Shown here piece after piece: positions 24,396 to 37,432 of a stretch of 64,000 bases of DNA. Source of the DNA: Rhodocollybia butyracea (lineage: Eukaryota; Basidiomycota; Agaricomycetes; Agaricales; Omphalotaceae). The stretch spans positions 744,001-808,000 of the forward strand of contig JADNRY010000009.1 of the NCBI GenBank assembly GCA_015501585.1, written 5' to 3'. The notes under the pieces are model-generated. The model had not been told where the DNA came from. It searched no databases and was given only the letters and a program-made list of their open reading frames with translations. The translations under genes were made by a program, and so were the position numbers. How positions within the stretch are numbered: position 1 is the stretch's first letter; every line of letters begins with the position of its first letter.

Positions 24396-27300
24396 AGGGG
24401 CTCAGATTTCTACATGTTCTGCTTACGATTCTTGGACTTTTAGCTTGTATCTGCGTTTCGGTCTCATTCATTCTTTGTGTTAGAAATGCTTTGTGTCCTC
24501 TGCTTTCATCTTGTGATCTTCGAAGAATATTCTGTGAATATTTATGGTCTCTCTGTTTCTTGAGTTGCTGTTTTATTGACCTGTATTGTACCAATAGAAC
24601 TTTGTGTATGAGCAATAGTAAACAAATTATTCATTACAGCTAGAGATTACTCGAAAATGCCATCGATACTGTCGCGATTGAAACCGTTTCGGCTATCCAT
24701 GCTCTGCTTTTCGATTGTCTTTTCATCATCCTGATGATCCTTTTTCATATCAAAACACCAGAATACTTAACCCCTTACAGATCAAAGTACATACAGCGCA
24801 TTAATTTTGTTCAAGTTTCGTGCAAGCCGTCCCATCTGTTCCAATGTTATCTATTCAACGTATACACAGGACTGGAAACCCGTCGTCCCAACAAGATGGC
24901 CTGATTCAAACCACTGTATTATGCATATTTCTGCACTTTCGACATCTGATGATGGGTTGGCGTGCGCCTGGTAGAGCATGAGCTCACATCATGATCATCA
25001 TAAGCAGTGAAGGAAGCACAGGACTAAGGCGCACGGTAGACTACAATTTATGTCTGCGAAGCTGAGACGTTACCCGCGGAATTTATCTTGGAGTTTCGCA
25101 TTGTGGAAGCTAAAACTAGAAACTACTGACAGCAGCCAGATGTCTTTCCCACCTTCAAGTTTAAACCCGGCGGATCAGTGACAAGATGATGCAAACACTT
25201 ACAACAAAAAGTGGGTACCCTCTTGGTCGTAGCACTCAATATTGGTTTCGAATATTACTAATTGTAACCTATTGTAACCCATTGACAATTAAAATAAAAC
25301 CAACCACTCTGAAGTTATGGTTGAATCTTGATCAATCTCAACCGCTCACCCGAGCTCAACGGTGATATTAGGTTCAACCCAGGGCATTCAACTACGACCA
25401 ATGAGACAGCTTGATCAAACAAAAATGATGAGTGCGGTTCGACACGGCCATCCAAGCAAAGGATTGCGGTCACTTAGCCTTAAAAGAAAAAATCTCATCA
25501 TAAACTTTCGCCGTGTAACCTCTGGTAGTCCAGCATAAGTAGGATGCTAAACTTTTCTCCTCGTTTACGAGAAATACTACCAGATATGCAAAATTTTCAG
25601 TCCTCAAATTTAACATCAAGTACCGTCAGAAGTTGTCACCGACTTTAAAGGAGAGCACAGGATACTGCCAGTTTTGCCATGCTTATCACACTAGGCTAAA
25701 CAAAAGGATCCAATCCTTTCCGAGATTCAAGCCGCTCAAACTCTAGGACAAGATTCTATGCTAGGTTAAGGCGGAAGAACTGCATCAGTCCATGTCGCAC
25801 TTAGCTGTGGGGTGACAGCTTTTATGATGACATGATTGTTTGGCGCTGCAGGTTTATAAATATGGCTTTCATTTAGCTAGTCAGCAATAATACAGCACTC
25901 ATCGCGTCGTGGGAACTGTAAGCCATATGTAGCCAATTCTTATTTTTATTGTTTGAAAAAAACCGCACTTCTAATTGGAGTTTACGTGCCTGTTTCGGAT
26001 TTCATATAACTCGCTTTGACCAGAAACGTGATCTTCACGTGATGCACCTCTGAATGCTCACTGTACTAGTCACTACTAGTGTGCAGAATAAGGACATCCT
26101 TTTTCAACTATGAGATCAAAATATCACTACACAATTGTCAATAAATCCTCGTGCTTACAGGAGCCTTAATTGCCCCAACTCGATTTCACTTTTGCCACAT
26201 CCCGTCTATATATGAATGGTATTCGGAGCCACTATACTATCAGAGTGGAAAGACTACACTCGAGTCATAATTAGTTTAGAGTCTTTAGCTTGAGCACTAT
26301 CCTTATAGCGACATCGGTTCCGGGTCGTTATAAAAGGAGGTATCACCCGAGGTTCTTTTCATTATGGGCATGCGAGCCAGAGGTCAACTTCTCCGGAGTT
26401 ATCTGTGGATAAAGAAGATACAGGGCACTTAGAGAATCTCAAGCTTCCAATCCCGGATGTACACTATACTCAGATGGTATGTCGGATTCGTATTTTCTGA
26501 AACTACGGGAAGATGCCAAGGCGTAGTATCAATACTGGTGCGAATTGAGCAATTGGTCTCTTTGACACCGTGCATGTCCGGTATGCTCGAAGGAGAAGTA
26601 GGTACTGGTTCACGGGATTGTTAGCTGACAAGGATTTTGGTGAAATGCGAAGGTTGGAGTGGAACATATCGACATAGGAAAGACGAAATCATACAAGGTG
26701 TCATCACATTCGGGACTCAAACGCTGCTTGTCCTGATACATTTGAGAACTTTATTTTCTACTGGATGCTGTATTCGAAAAACGACGCAAGCCTTTATGGA
26801 GTAATGTTTGTGTTTTCTTGCAAGAGAACTTTGGTTGGAGTTCCAAGAATGTGACTGGCTAAAATTCCGATATAGCCGGAGTCCGGCAGGCAGGACAAGC
26901 CCCTACCCATTCGAACTGGTGTGGGAGTCATTCCAGAAGAGCTGAAGGAGTCTCCGTTCGAAAGGGTGGTATCACAAGTATCGTGGCTGTCAGCCGGAGG
27001 AAGTTTACCCCGAATGATGCTGAGATAGCGTGGCTTCCGCCTCGTTCACCTATAATTCGAACCTCTCTGCGAAAGGGGTGCCCCAGGGTGCACTGATCCA
27101 GGCAACGAAGAAGTCAGATTTGTATAGAGGACCTATCATGCACATTTTGGTAGAAGATCGGGGTAGCTCGGAAGCAGGAGGATATAGCGGATAAGCGAAC
27201 AGAGACTGGCTTTGAATGTTGCGTCCTCATCCGAAGGCATAGGTGATAGCGAAGAACACGAGAGAGGAGGGAAAGGGACGTATCCGAAGAGTGAGCATAA

Positions 27301-27905
27301 TGGAGAGTATCAATGTAAGTAATCACTACTCAAAGTGAGCTATAATCATGAGAGTAGAAGGAATTAAAAAAAATGGTAGAGGCACGCCAGTGAGCCCTGC
27401 CAAAACACTAGGGAAACAGACCGCATAATGCCTACCTTTAGCGATAAGGTTCGCCAGCACAGGGACAAGGTCCTCTGCAACCAAGCTGGAAGAAAGAGCG
27501 GGGCCAAAGCGAGGACAAAACGTGACAAAAATGTTTTGTCTGTGAATATGAATTTTAAATAAAGCCTCAAAGAAACTATTGGTGTTAAGCCATGAAACTG
27601 TAAACATTCAGGCCCGAAACTATTGGCCTGTACACCGTGATCGGAAGGCCCATCAGGAAATCATAGACCAGGAGTCCAGGACTACTCGATACATTTCCGT
27701 TCTGTACCTTGTAGTTGCGCTAACGTCGGCCAAACGATGGCCGCAAAGGAATGCCGTTTCTTCGATGCTTCGAAGTTGATCATGGGGTATCAGGAGGATT
27801 TAGCCGAACCTACGCTGAATCTGGTATGAGTAAAAAAACAAGCGACGAAAATGTTCATTATACGTGAGATCAACATTAACGAACGAGCCACGTCGTACAA
27901 GTCTA
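24396..27905. other. 3.5-kb gene desert
   Basis: Stop-rich and AT-rich; no ORF longer than about 90 codons and none with a motif. Short minus-strand ORFs at 27114-27607 are hydrophobic but unsupported. No clear transposon ends were seen by eye. The last 100 bases are the 3' side of the Gep4 gene. Confidence 0.5.
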
Positions 27906-28980
27906 TCAAGTACCCCTTCTGAATTGCACATTCTGCACAAACCCAATAATGTTTCGCAGAATGCTTTTCTTTTGTGGGGGCGGAGGAGATGGTATTTGTC
28001 GAACGAAAGCACGTTTGAACGCTTCCTCTTCATCCGCTTCCGAAGACTTTGAGTCCTCCATCAATGCTCTCTGTGGCGACTGTTCTGTGTCAACTTCCGA
28101 TCCCGGGATTGAAGCTTTTTCTTTTCCGTTTGCTCTAGCTTTAGCGGGAGTAATGACCCATTTCTTCACAGCTTCAAGCACTTTTCGCTCGCAGAATCGC
28201 ATGAAAGTGGCTTCCTTCACCCATACACCTGTTGTCCATATTCCTAATGTGTTTTGTAGCGGTAAGCTGATATCCGAGGTCTGGGTAGTATTCATTGAGA
28301 GGGAGGCTACAGGGCGAGAACCAAAACGTTCCTTCCAGCTTTCTTCTCGTATACGAGCAGCCAAGACGATATCCGTGAACAAACGATCTCCAACGACTAT
28401 GAGCTCATGGTCTTTAACGTGAATCGAGCGAAAAAATGACTGTATCTGCTTTACGCAGGAATAAGCTGGTTTCATAGATGTATGAAACAACACAGGGACT
28501 CCGAGGTGATGGCGAACAGATTCACCCTGTATGAAGCTTGTCACGACTTTTTTCAGGGAAGAGAAATATGAACTTACCTGGATTCCACCAGCGTCCAGCG
28601 ATGTTCCAGCAGAGTTACTGACAACAAGAATATGGTCTGCACCAAAAACTTGACGACATTCTTTCCAAGCTGCCTCAATTTCGGGAACAAGGGTGTCTTT
28701 TCCAGGAAGAGTCTATCGATTCTTCCTCAACATTTATCCAAAAAAAATGTTGAACTTACTCACCAAGCAATTGTCCTTGTCGAAAATAGCACCTCTGTAA
28801 CCTGCGCGTTTCAGAGCATGAAAGTCAAGATGGCGGATATCTTTCTGTCGTGTTTAGATGAGAAAAATACGGGAATAGGAGAAAAATAGAAGCACCTTTT
28901 ACACACAAAGCTGGGACTATAATTCTTGGTTTCACTAAAAGCTGGAGAGGTACTAAAATTCCTGGAACATTAAGAGGCAT
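27906..28980 (-). CDS. GEP4: Mitochondrial phosphatidylglycerophosphatase (Gep4 family)
   Basis: Dephosphorylates phosphatidylglycerophosphate to phosphatidylglycerol for cardiolipin synthesis at the mitochondrial inner membrane. Four exons: 28896-28980, 28764-28840, 28578-28712 and 27906-28526. The start MPLNVPGILVPLQLLVKPR is family-like. HAD-superfamily motif I lies in AIFDKDNCL (DxDxC, split by an intron after Leu), the motif II region in ILVVSNSAG, and the acidic motif in VVGDRLFTDIVLA. The C-terminal third is a Glu/Lys/Pro-rich extension. Intron 1 is read with acceptor AAAG, which gives KDIRHLDFHAL. It is head-to-head with the TAP-family hydrolase; 59 bp separate the start codons, so a bidirectional promoter is likely. 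Confidence 0.9.
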
Positions 28981-29039
28981 GAAGCTAACTTTAAGCGCTG
29001 GCCATTCGAATATTGAACTCTCTTTGTTGTCATGCTACA

Positions 29040-31469
29040 ATGTCCCCTTCCATCAGCTTGAAGCATCAACGAATACATCGGTCTCTACAGCTTTTTTGCT
29101 TCATTCTTGCTGCATTTATCATTGGATGGAATCTTTATCACTGGAATTTGTTTTCTAGGACACGAAATACAATTACATATGGCTCAACATATGAAGCTGT
29201 TAAACTAGGAGGTTTGGCGGAACATGTGCTGGAGAAGATTGCGTGGTATCCGTGTATACCTGCTGTAAAGAATGTTGAATGTGGCAGTATATTGTATGTA
29301 CCATGCCCGTGAAGTGTGTCTTGCTTGATGATTCCCTCAGAGTTCCTGAGGACTACCTTGATTCGTCAGGAAACGCGTCCATTGCCTTGGCAATATACAG
29401 AGCAAAGCAACAGCCTCGAAAGGGGTCAGTTTTTCTCAATCCAGGTAAATCTGTGTCTACCGTCTGGTTCAATTCAAGACTCGAAACACGTTAGGTGGAC
29501 CTGGAGCACCCGGTACACATCTTACTCTCAACACCGGTCGTAGCTTTGCAAAACTGATAGGCGATGACTGGGATTTAATCGGTTTTGATCCCAGAGGTGT
29601 TGGTCAAACGAGGTTCGGCCTCAGTTCATAGCTCTGCAACTTGCTTGATTGATTCGAGCTAGACCAGAAACCCGCTGCTTCCCCTCAACCATTGAATATG
29701 ACCAGTTCTTCGCCAACACCGTTGTTGAACAAGGAATCACGATCTCCTCGATCATGAATCTCAGTTTATCATCGTCCAGTGCATCATCATCAACACTGTT
29801 CAATGAACTTGTTCCCCAATACCGCAAACTTCTTGAATTGAAGAAAGCTCAGGCTGAGTTGTGTCAAAATATAGGGGATAGATTGAGATATATGGGTACG
29901 ACAACTGTTGTAAAAGATATGGATTTTATCACCAAGGTTCTCGATGGAGATGATGCGAAGATGCAAGTAATTTCTCGGTATGCCTTCACCCTTTCTTACT
30001 TGCATCTGATGTTGCAGAAACTACTGGGGTGAATCATATGGATCGATCATTGGAGCGTATCTCGTCAACATGTTAGCTGATAAACTAAGTCTCATTTGTT
30101 CTTCAGACTGATCTTCGACGTCGTAGGCTACCCAAACGCGCCGGATACGTTGTCATAGATGGCATCGTAGATCCAGTCAGCTGGTCGAGTAAGTACCCTC
30201 CCCTCAATATATGGACTTATTCCGATACTTGACTCAGATGAACCAACACATACATTGCCCGCAAAGTGGCTAGGATACGCGGAAAAGACGTATGAGACTT
30301 TTTTACAAAATTGTACAAAGGCGAGCTTCCAATCTTAGTACATACACCAAAGGGACTCATGTTGAGTTGGCTGTTAATCAGGCTGGCCCTACTTTGTGTC
30401 CTCTCGCAAAATACGAAGACGAGCCATGGAAAAATATCGAACTCCGATTCGAAGAGTTCTTCGACGCCACCGCTGCTCGACCCATATCAGTTCCGCTTGG
30501 CAACAGGCCGGGTGTGTTGACTTCTGGTGCCGCTAGAGGTCAGTACGAATACTGTGAAAGTAAACTATCCTCACATAGATTTGTCCCACCTACAGGGTAT
30601 CTAGAAACATTCATGTACAATCCCCAGCGATGGTCAGAGGCCGCAAAAGTGTATTCTGCTGCCTTTGCAGGAGACGCTACCTTACTCTATAATCTCATTG
30701 TACCACCACCTCTTACCGCCTCAGAAAATCAAAGCCACCCCGCTCCTCGGCGTGACCTCTACAGTCATGCCATAGCATGTCTGGACACCCCTCCCCCCTC
30801 GCCTTTACTCTCAGGAAATGACCCCACTGCTGAAGACCTCAGTCGATTAGGTCTCCAAACTCTGCAAACAGTTTCGCCACATTTCGGAGTCAGCTTATCT
30901 ATGGATGTGAACGAGCCCTATCTAGGTGGTGGATGTCAATTTTGGCCGGTACGAGCTCCAGAGAGGTTTAGTGGACCTTGGGGAGGGGATGAGGTCGAGA
31001 CGGGCTTGGAGAGGAAGATGGTTATTATCAGTAATACTGTGAGCACGACTTGGCTGGGTGTTTGGTATGGAGTGAAAGAACTGATTCTTTTGTCTGCAGG
31101 CGGATCCAATTACCCCAATAACGAGCGGACTGTATCTAAATTCTCTGATGCCTCAATCATCGACAATGATAATCCAGGATGGAGCAGGCGTATGTGTTTC
31201 CTGCTTTTTTTTCTGCATTTGAACCTCATCCGTAAATCCGATAGCACTGCTCCAACGCCCTACCGTCGCTCTGTACCGCGAAACTCGTCCGAGCTTACTT
31301 CAGTGGCAACTCTGAAGCTACGATACCACGAAATGGCACGATATGTTATCCCGACGACGTTGCGTTTCTCGATCCACTTGATTCCGAGAAGTGGCGCTTG
31401 ATGGAGCAGGCAGATAGAGAAATGATCCAAGCGTTGAGGAACATTAGAAGAGGGCATGAGGACGCTTGA
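29040..31469 (+). CDS. Membrane-anchored alpha/beta hydrolase, TAP (tripeptidyl aminopeptidase-like) family
   Basis: Probable serine exopeptidase or esterase on the secretory or cell surface. Residues near 15-40 form a type II anchor (LFCFILAAFIIGWNLYHW). Exons begin 29040-29293, 29341-29444, 29495-29612 and 29663-29962. FLNPGGPGAPG is the oxyanion segment and DLIGFDPRGVGQT is family-typical. The nucleophile motif WGESYGS starts the exon after a GC-AG intron (29963-30017). DPITP and the His motif DGAG|HCS, split by an intron, supply the acid and base of the triad in the TAP C-terminal domain. The end is ALRNIRRGHEDA at 31469. The neighbouring start at 29013 would add nine residues; 29040 was preferred because the anchor then sits close to the N-terminus. 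Substrate unknown. Confidence 0.87.
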
Positions 31470-32465
31470 TGGGAGTCGTAATGCATGCTGGACAACTGCT
31501 TAAACACGACATAGAACGGGAAGGAAGTGATTCACGTCTCACTTCCACAGGTCGAGTCATGTCCAATCGTCGATATCGCTTTGACCAACCCACATTCACC
31601 TACTGATCTATCCTACATAGGCCGACTAAATGATTAATTTACACAATAGTTTGTAATGGACAGGTATATAGCAGTATAAATTCTCCACAATAACGCAGTC
31701 TGAGTCTGAGTTCCGATGAAGGGGCTATTACTTTGGATCTTCGATACTCATTTCTCATCGTTATTGCAACCGCCCTGGCGTTCGAAACCGAGCGTCTTAC
31801 TACTCTTCCACGCTCCAAGGAAAGTCTCAAAAATGACCATTCCTTTCCAAGGAGGACACAAGGACACTATCTAGCGAGCTGAGCGGAAATTTCTTCCAGA
31901 AGGGGTATTGTACCTCAGCGCCCCCACCAAGAAATGTTTTTGTAGCTTGGTTGACTTGACGAAAAGTGTGTAAAGTGTTTCAAGTGCACATTTTGGCAAC
32001 ATTTGCATAGTGGGATGTGTCTCCTCCAGGAAACCAGTCTACCAAAATCTAAGGGTGTAGCCGCTATAACCCTCAAATGGGGCGGCTCTTGGTCTGAGGC
32101 ATGTAAGTCTCTGTTGAGTTAGGATTCATACGAACAACGAACGATGCCACCATTGTTGGTCAAAGCGGTATTGGTATCATCAGGCAAAAGTATGTCGACC
32201 TCGATCTGCTAAGGTAGAGGACATTCGCTAGGAGATCACATCTGAGCTGATTCCTTTGTTGTTGGATCCTTGCGAAAGCGTTACAGCGTTAGATTGTGCC
32301 TAGGATAAAAAAATGAACTGTGACTGATATCCAGATTCCAATTTTGAAAGTAAAGTTCAACAATAAACAAAATTCGAGTGTTTGACGTTGACTCGTTCTG
32401 ATACAAACAGAAGTCAGTACAGAGAAACGCTAAAATCTCTCCCCCCCACATACCAGATAAAGACA
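31470..32465. other. Intergenic, no gene seen
   Basis: Convergent 3' regions of the TAP hydrolase and of the minus-strand hypothetical gene. No ORF with motifs. Confidence 0.5.
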
Positions 32466-32960
32466 TCATGTGCATCTATACCAATGTAGATCTCTGGCCA
32501 AGCCTAGTACTTGCTGCACCTCCTTCAACAGCTTAGAATTCGCGGATTGGAATAAATTAGCACGCTCCTCATCGGTGGCAAGTACAACGCAAGGACGGCA
32601 GCCATATTTGGTGTCCACGAATTCAAGAGTAGATGGGCAAACTTCCGCAACCCTCAACGCCATTCCAAGTGCAGTTGATGCCCAACAATTGGTTTCATCG
32701 ACATCGGGGGTATCGTCAGGATCCCTTTCGTTGTAATCCGGACTCGCTTTAATAAAGCTACTTGGAAGTGTAATGCCAAATACGCGAGGTTTCTCAGCCA
32801 TTAGACGACCCATAATCGCAAGCAGCTCTGAGAGAAAAAACCGAGAAAAACCGTAAACAATAAAAGATGACTACCACGAGCATGTCGCTTGAAGTGAGGA
32901 TTGCCCAATTGATGGCCGAAAACGCTGACGCGAACAGTCGGAACACTTTGAACTTGCTTC
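32466..32960 (-). CDS. Conserved-looking hypothetical protein, 5' end unresolved
   Basis: Two exons can be joined cleanly: upstream exon ending at 32875 and exon 32466-32827. The joined frame reads VPTVRVSVFGHQLGNPHFKR then HARELLAIMGRLMAEKPRVFG, continues through a Cys-containing segment (DETNCWASTALGMALRVAE) and ends DLHWYRCT. The upstream exon stays open without an ATG until a stop near 32985, so either a further 5' exon overlaps the ABC transporter leader or translation starts at 32813. I do not recognise the family. It is transcribed divergently from the mitochondrial ABC transporter, at most about 200 bp apart. Confidence 0.5.
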
Positions 32961-33013
32961 CGGCTTCTTTCTTCGTATATTCTTCAAGGCTCTAAAACCT
33001 TTTCTTTCTTGAT

Positions 33014-35778
33014 ATGCTGGGCATCCTTGCCTGCAGGTCAACGGCGGGCTCACAGCGGCTATGTGCAGCCATCAACATTCGCTCAGCATGGGCTCAACAA
33101 GTCTCGATTGGTCCTCTTCGACAGACCGGCCTTACCTTTCAATATCGGACATACAGCACAGAACCTGAACCAAAGAAGCCCACAAATCCAGCGAAAACCG
33201 GATTTGTATCCCGTCTCTTATCGTCCGGGACGGGACCAGCCACATCGGTCTCGTCTTTTCGAAAAATTATCGCGTTGGCAAAACCAGAGAGGAAGCCACT
33301 TTTGACTGCAGTTGGGCTACTATTCGTATCTTCAACTGTCTCAATGTCAATACCATTCACTATTGGCAGGCTGATCGACTTCTTTTCCTCAACTAATGTG
33401 GTAAGTCCTCTGTGTTTCTTCATTTCATACCGTATCTTTAATTGAACAGCAAATACCTTTTGGTCTTTCAACATGGCAAGCTTCGGGCTCTTTGCTCATA
33501 ATATTCACTGCGGGTGCTCTTGCAAATGCCGGACGCGCGTATCTCATGAAGATGTCTGGTTCGTTATACTTGCATTCTGATTTCTCCCTCTCGTTTACTC
33601 TCTTTCAGGGCAGCGGATCGTAGCGCGTCTACGAGAACAAACGTATAGTGCAGCTTTACATCAAGAGGTTGAATTCGTGGAACGTGGAGAAGGCGACGTC
33701 CTCAGCCGTCTGAGTGTTGATACAAGTATAGTAGGCGAAAGGTGTGTGATCGATCCTACTTACCCCCGTAAATACGCACTGATTTGCTTCAGTGTCACCC
33801 AGAACCTTTCAGATGGACTTCGCGCTGTCGTGATGTCATTTGTTGGTTGTGAGTGCCTTCTCAAATATTGTCTGGATTGACATCAACTAGCGTCTTCCAG
33901 TGGGGGCCATGTTCTATCTTTCGCCGACTCTAACCACGCTGATGCTTTGCGTTGTCCCTCCGATATCCTTTGGTGCTGTGGGTTTGGCTAGAAATCTCTA
34001 TACCACTCAACTGAAAGTCTTCCCAGGTGTTTTACGGTCGCTACCTCAAAAAACTCTCCAATAGGACGCAGGAAGCCATGGGGGAAATGTCTAAACATGC
34101 CACGGAATCACTTTCCGCCTTGAGAACAGTGCAAGCGTATAATGCGCAACCGCAAGAGGAACTCAAGTTCCATGAACGGGTAACGCATGTGCTTAGTTTG
34201 GCTAAAAAGGAGGCTATCGCAAGTGGTATCTTCTTTGGAAGTACAGGGTGGAGTGGCAACATCACTATTTTAGCTCTTCTGGGATATGGTACGAGCATCT
34301 TTGTGTCGTGACGAGTCTTGATAGGTTAACATGTCGCCTCTTTTATAGGCGGTTCACTCGTCTCACAAGGTCAAATCACTGTTGGAGACTTGACTAGCCT
34401 TCTCCTCTATACTGTCTATGTTGGTAGTGGACTACAGATGCTAACGTATGGACATTCTCATCAACATGCTTTCCCTTAATGTTCAACTCGACTTTTCAGG
34501 TCATTCTTTGTATGACTCTTTGCTCCTCAACGTCATGTCGTCCTCGTCTAATCTATTGCGGTAGTCTTCTATCATGCGAGGCATTGGTGCCGGTACTCGA
34601 GTGTTCGAATTGTTGGGTCGTAAACCCGCGATCCCAGCAGATACCGGGGTTGTACTCGACGCGAATCGTCGTGGCCCTGTCAAATTCGAAAACGTTGGAT
34701 TTGAATACCCGAGTAGGAAAGGTGTGGAAATTCTCAAAGACTTCGACTTGGAAATAGGAGTCGGAGAAAGTGTTGCTATCGTGTATGTTCATTAAACCTT
34801 CAACTGTTGCGCATGTGTTCAACGAAGACTCGATAGTGGATCAAGTGGGAGTGGAAAATCTTCCATCCAAGCCCTACTTTTGCGATACTATGACCCGATC
34901 AAAGGGAAAGTTACTTTCGATGGTCAAGGTATGCATGTACCTGTTTTTGAGAACTTGCTGTAACTTTCCCCACAGATATCCGAGAGTTAAAGATAGATTC
35001 CTGGAGAGATGCCATCGGAATCGTTCCTCAAGATCCAGTACTCTTTACTGGAACTATTGCCTCAAACATCGCGTTTGGTAATCCCACCGCTACACGGGAG
35101 CAAATCGAGGATGCTGCAAGAGAAGCCAACTGCGAATTTGTGTGGGGTATGCCGAAAGGCTTCGACACCGAAAGTAAGCCGTGGTCTTTTGTAGGTGGCT
35201 GATGTTAACGAACATCCAGTTGGCCGCCTCAGTTTGAGTGGGGGGCAGCGACAGCGGCTCGCAATTGCCCGGGCTTTACTCAAAAAACCTGCCATTTTAG
35301 CACTCGATGAAGCAACGAGTGCTCTAGATGCCAATTCTGAACACCGGGTCAACGACGCTGTCGACAAAATTTTGAGAAAAAGACAGACAACTTGTCTCTT
35401 CGTCGCTCATCGTCTCTCTACTGTAGTTAGAGCTGAAAGGATAGTCGTTCTGGAAGGTTTGTATTAACATGTGATAGAGGAACTAGTAACCAAGTGTTTT
35501 CTTCGCAGGTGGTCGAATAGTGGAATCGGGAACCTACCGGCATCTGGTACGTATTTCTATGATCATATTGCCGTTTGACTCACTGTCGGTTTCTGTAGGC
35601 TAACGATCCAGATTCGCGATTTAGGGCGTTGATGTCTGAACAGCTCAACGCTACCAACGCCCAACAAGTCATAAAGCCGCATACAAGTGAATCCGTTCCA
35701 GAACCGGTAGTCGTAAAGGAAAAGGATGAGGAGGTAGAGGAAAAAGAGGAGGAAGTATCACTTCCAGATAAGAAATAA
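33014..35778 (+). CDS. Mitochondrial ABC half-transporter, ABCB10/Mdl1 type
   Basis: ATP-driven exporter of the mitochondrial inner membrane. The N-terminus is Arg/Ser-rich without acids (targeting peptide), then one six-span membrane domain ([58 protein letters not shown]) and one nucleotide-binding domain. Walker [10 protein letters not shown] is split by intron 34783-34840, the Q-loop is IVPQDPVLF, the signature [18 protein letters not shown], Walker [13 protein letters not shown] and the H-loop VAHRLS. Exon 1 is 33014-33400. A 10-nt microexon at 34500-34509 (TSFF with its neighbour) is needed to keep [18 protein letters not shown]. The tail is acidic and Lys/Glu-rich, stopping at 35778. 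The half-transporter should homodimerise. No lesion seen. Confidence 0.92.
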
Positions 35779-36028
35779 GTTATATACACGCCTCATTTAT
35801 AGACTTTTTTGTATCGTATAGACCACTACTATAATGTGAACTCAACTTACACATGTTGGTCCTCGTGATGTTGTCCGCAGCTTCTACGATTTCATTTCCA
35901 TCACCCTCGATCTCGAAGTACAATGAAAGACACGTTGAAGCCTCATGGATGAGTTCTTTTGGCATTATTAGTGGGTGATACCATCGTTTGGAGCAATTCA
36001 CTTCCTTTGAGTCAACCGGTAGCGTAAA

Positions 36029-37176
36029 ATGCAACCCGAGGCCCCTTCAGCCTCTTCGACTTGTCCTTCTCCCATCTCTTCATCGAACGACCTACATAGC
36101 AGGACGAGCTCATTCTCTTCCCATACAGACATTTCGGTCTCACCGCCACACTCTTCAGAGACACTCAACGCTCATTATTCCATTGGAACCATGAAAGAAA
36201 GTCTAGATAACTTGGACGTACGTGCCGAACGGATGGTCTGGTGCTTGAACTTATGTATTTGTGGTTGTTTTGTTAGGGCATTTTGAACCGTTTTATGGCT
36301 CGCCATGAGTCGACAGATAGTGATCAGCTTTCCGACGAGCTGAAAGGGTGCGATGTTTTCATGTTTATTTCGGAGCTCCGGCCATGCGCTGACTATGAAC
36401 ATTGAAGAATCCGCAACGAATTGAATGTCATCCAGAAAACACAAAGTGATGGGACGGAATTCATAAATCGTTAGTGTTGGCTCGAGCTGAAACGGTCAAA
36501 CAACTTACTGAAACCTCTTACGGCAGTTCTTATGCAGGACTTGCTCGCGGCGAAATCTATCGAAGTACTTCAAAAGCAAGGTACGTACGATGCGCAGCAT
36601 GGTTTCAATAGTATCCCTAAACAGATAATAATATGATAAAGTGGACGAGGAGATCAAGGCAGACATGGACAAGGTAGTCAAAGAAGAAGTCGATGCATAC
36701 TTCCGAACCGCTGTTCCATCACAGCTAGTGAAAAACCTCAAGGATCGGAAACTGGAGTTGGAAAAAGCTCGACGAGATCTTCATAACTCGTAGGTGGTAT
36801 TTTAATATACGAGTGATGCCTTAAACATGTCACACAGGGAGAGCAAGAGATTGAACGCTCTCCTGCGTGAGAAAAATCTCCATAGTCCGCTTCATACCCT
36901 CTATCGTTCCAATGGGTCAGTCAGCGACCATTTCCCCAAATCGCTCGATGAACTGTTTAGTATGGATGGTGTGTCATTTGGACTCTATCCGAGTCGATGT
37001 TCAGTCTTTTATTCTGATTATTTGAAGCTGCAACCTGTAAAGCCCTAGTCAACGATTATGAGATCGAAAATAGTACATCGAGGGACGGAAATCTGAACCG
37101 GTTTATGGTGTTTTGTGGGGTTCAGTATCAAATGGTCTGTCTCTTTTTCATGAGGTCTGACATGATAATTAGATGA
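36029..37176 (+). CDS. Coiled-coil hypothetical protein
   Basis: Not recognised. Exon 1 (36029-36217) is Ser/Pro-rich (SSTCPSPISSSND; SVSPPHSSE) and ends MKESLDNLD. Later exons form a charged, helix-prone region with heptad character (VDEEIKADMDKVVKEEVDAY; LKDRKLELEKARRDLHNS; ESKRLNALLREKNL), then LHTLYRSNGSVSDHFPKSL and a C-terminal RDGNLNRFMVFCGVQYQM. Splice sites between 36280 and 36620 are only partly fixed, and the 3' end may lie about 30 bases further on if an intron is used after QYQM. No signal peptide or membrane span. It sits between the ABC transporter and SDE2 with no sign of co-regulation. Confidence 0.6.
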
Positions 37177-37432
37177 AAGTCTTTCAAGGTTCGCCAAGGT
37201 AGTAATGACAGTAAACGCGTCGCCTTTAGCATTGAAGGTGCATGAAGGCTGGAGATGTGTTATCTTAAACTAATGTTACTTTGTATTCTTGCTCTGTATG
37301 ATAAAGATGTTGGTACCAATTCATCACTATCGAAAGGAAATATGGAAATAATTAGAATATTTTTTGGCGGTGAGGATGTACAGCTTTGACCGAGTGGCCA
37401 CGTGAGCTTATTCAAATTTCGTCCTCACCACC

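Noticed and set aside
27949..28422. 157-codon plus-strand ORF
   Set aside because: Antisense shadow of the last Gep4 exon.
30292..31401. Separate 369-codon gene starting MRLFYKIVQRR
   Set aside because: It is the inner part of the TAP-family hydrolase read through introns; the true frame switches at introns near 30541 and 31194.
35780..36034. Minus-strand ORF with EIEGDGNEIVEAADN
   Set aside because: Begins without ATG, overlaps the start of the coiled-coil gene and has no motif. Could be one exon of an unseen gene, but unsupported.
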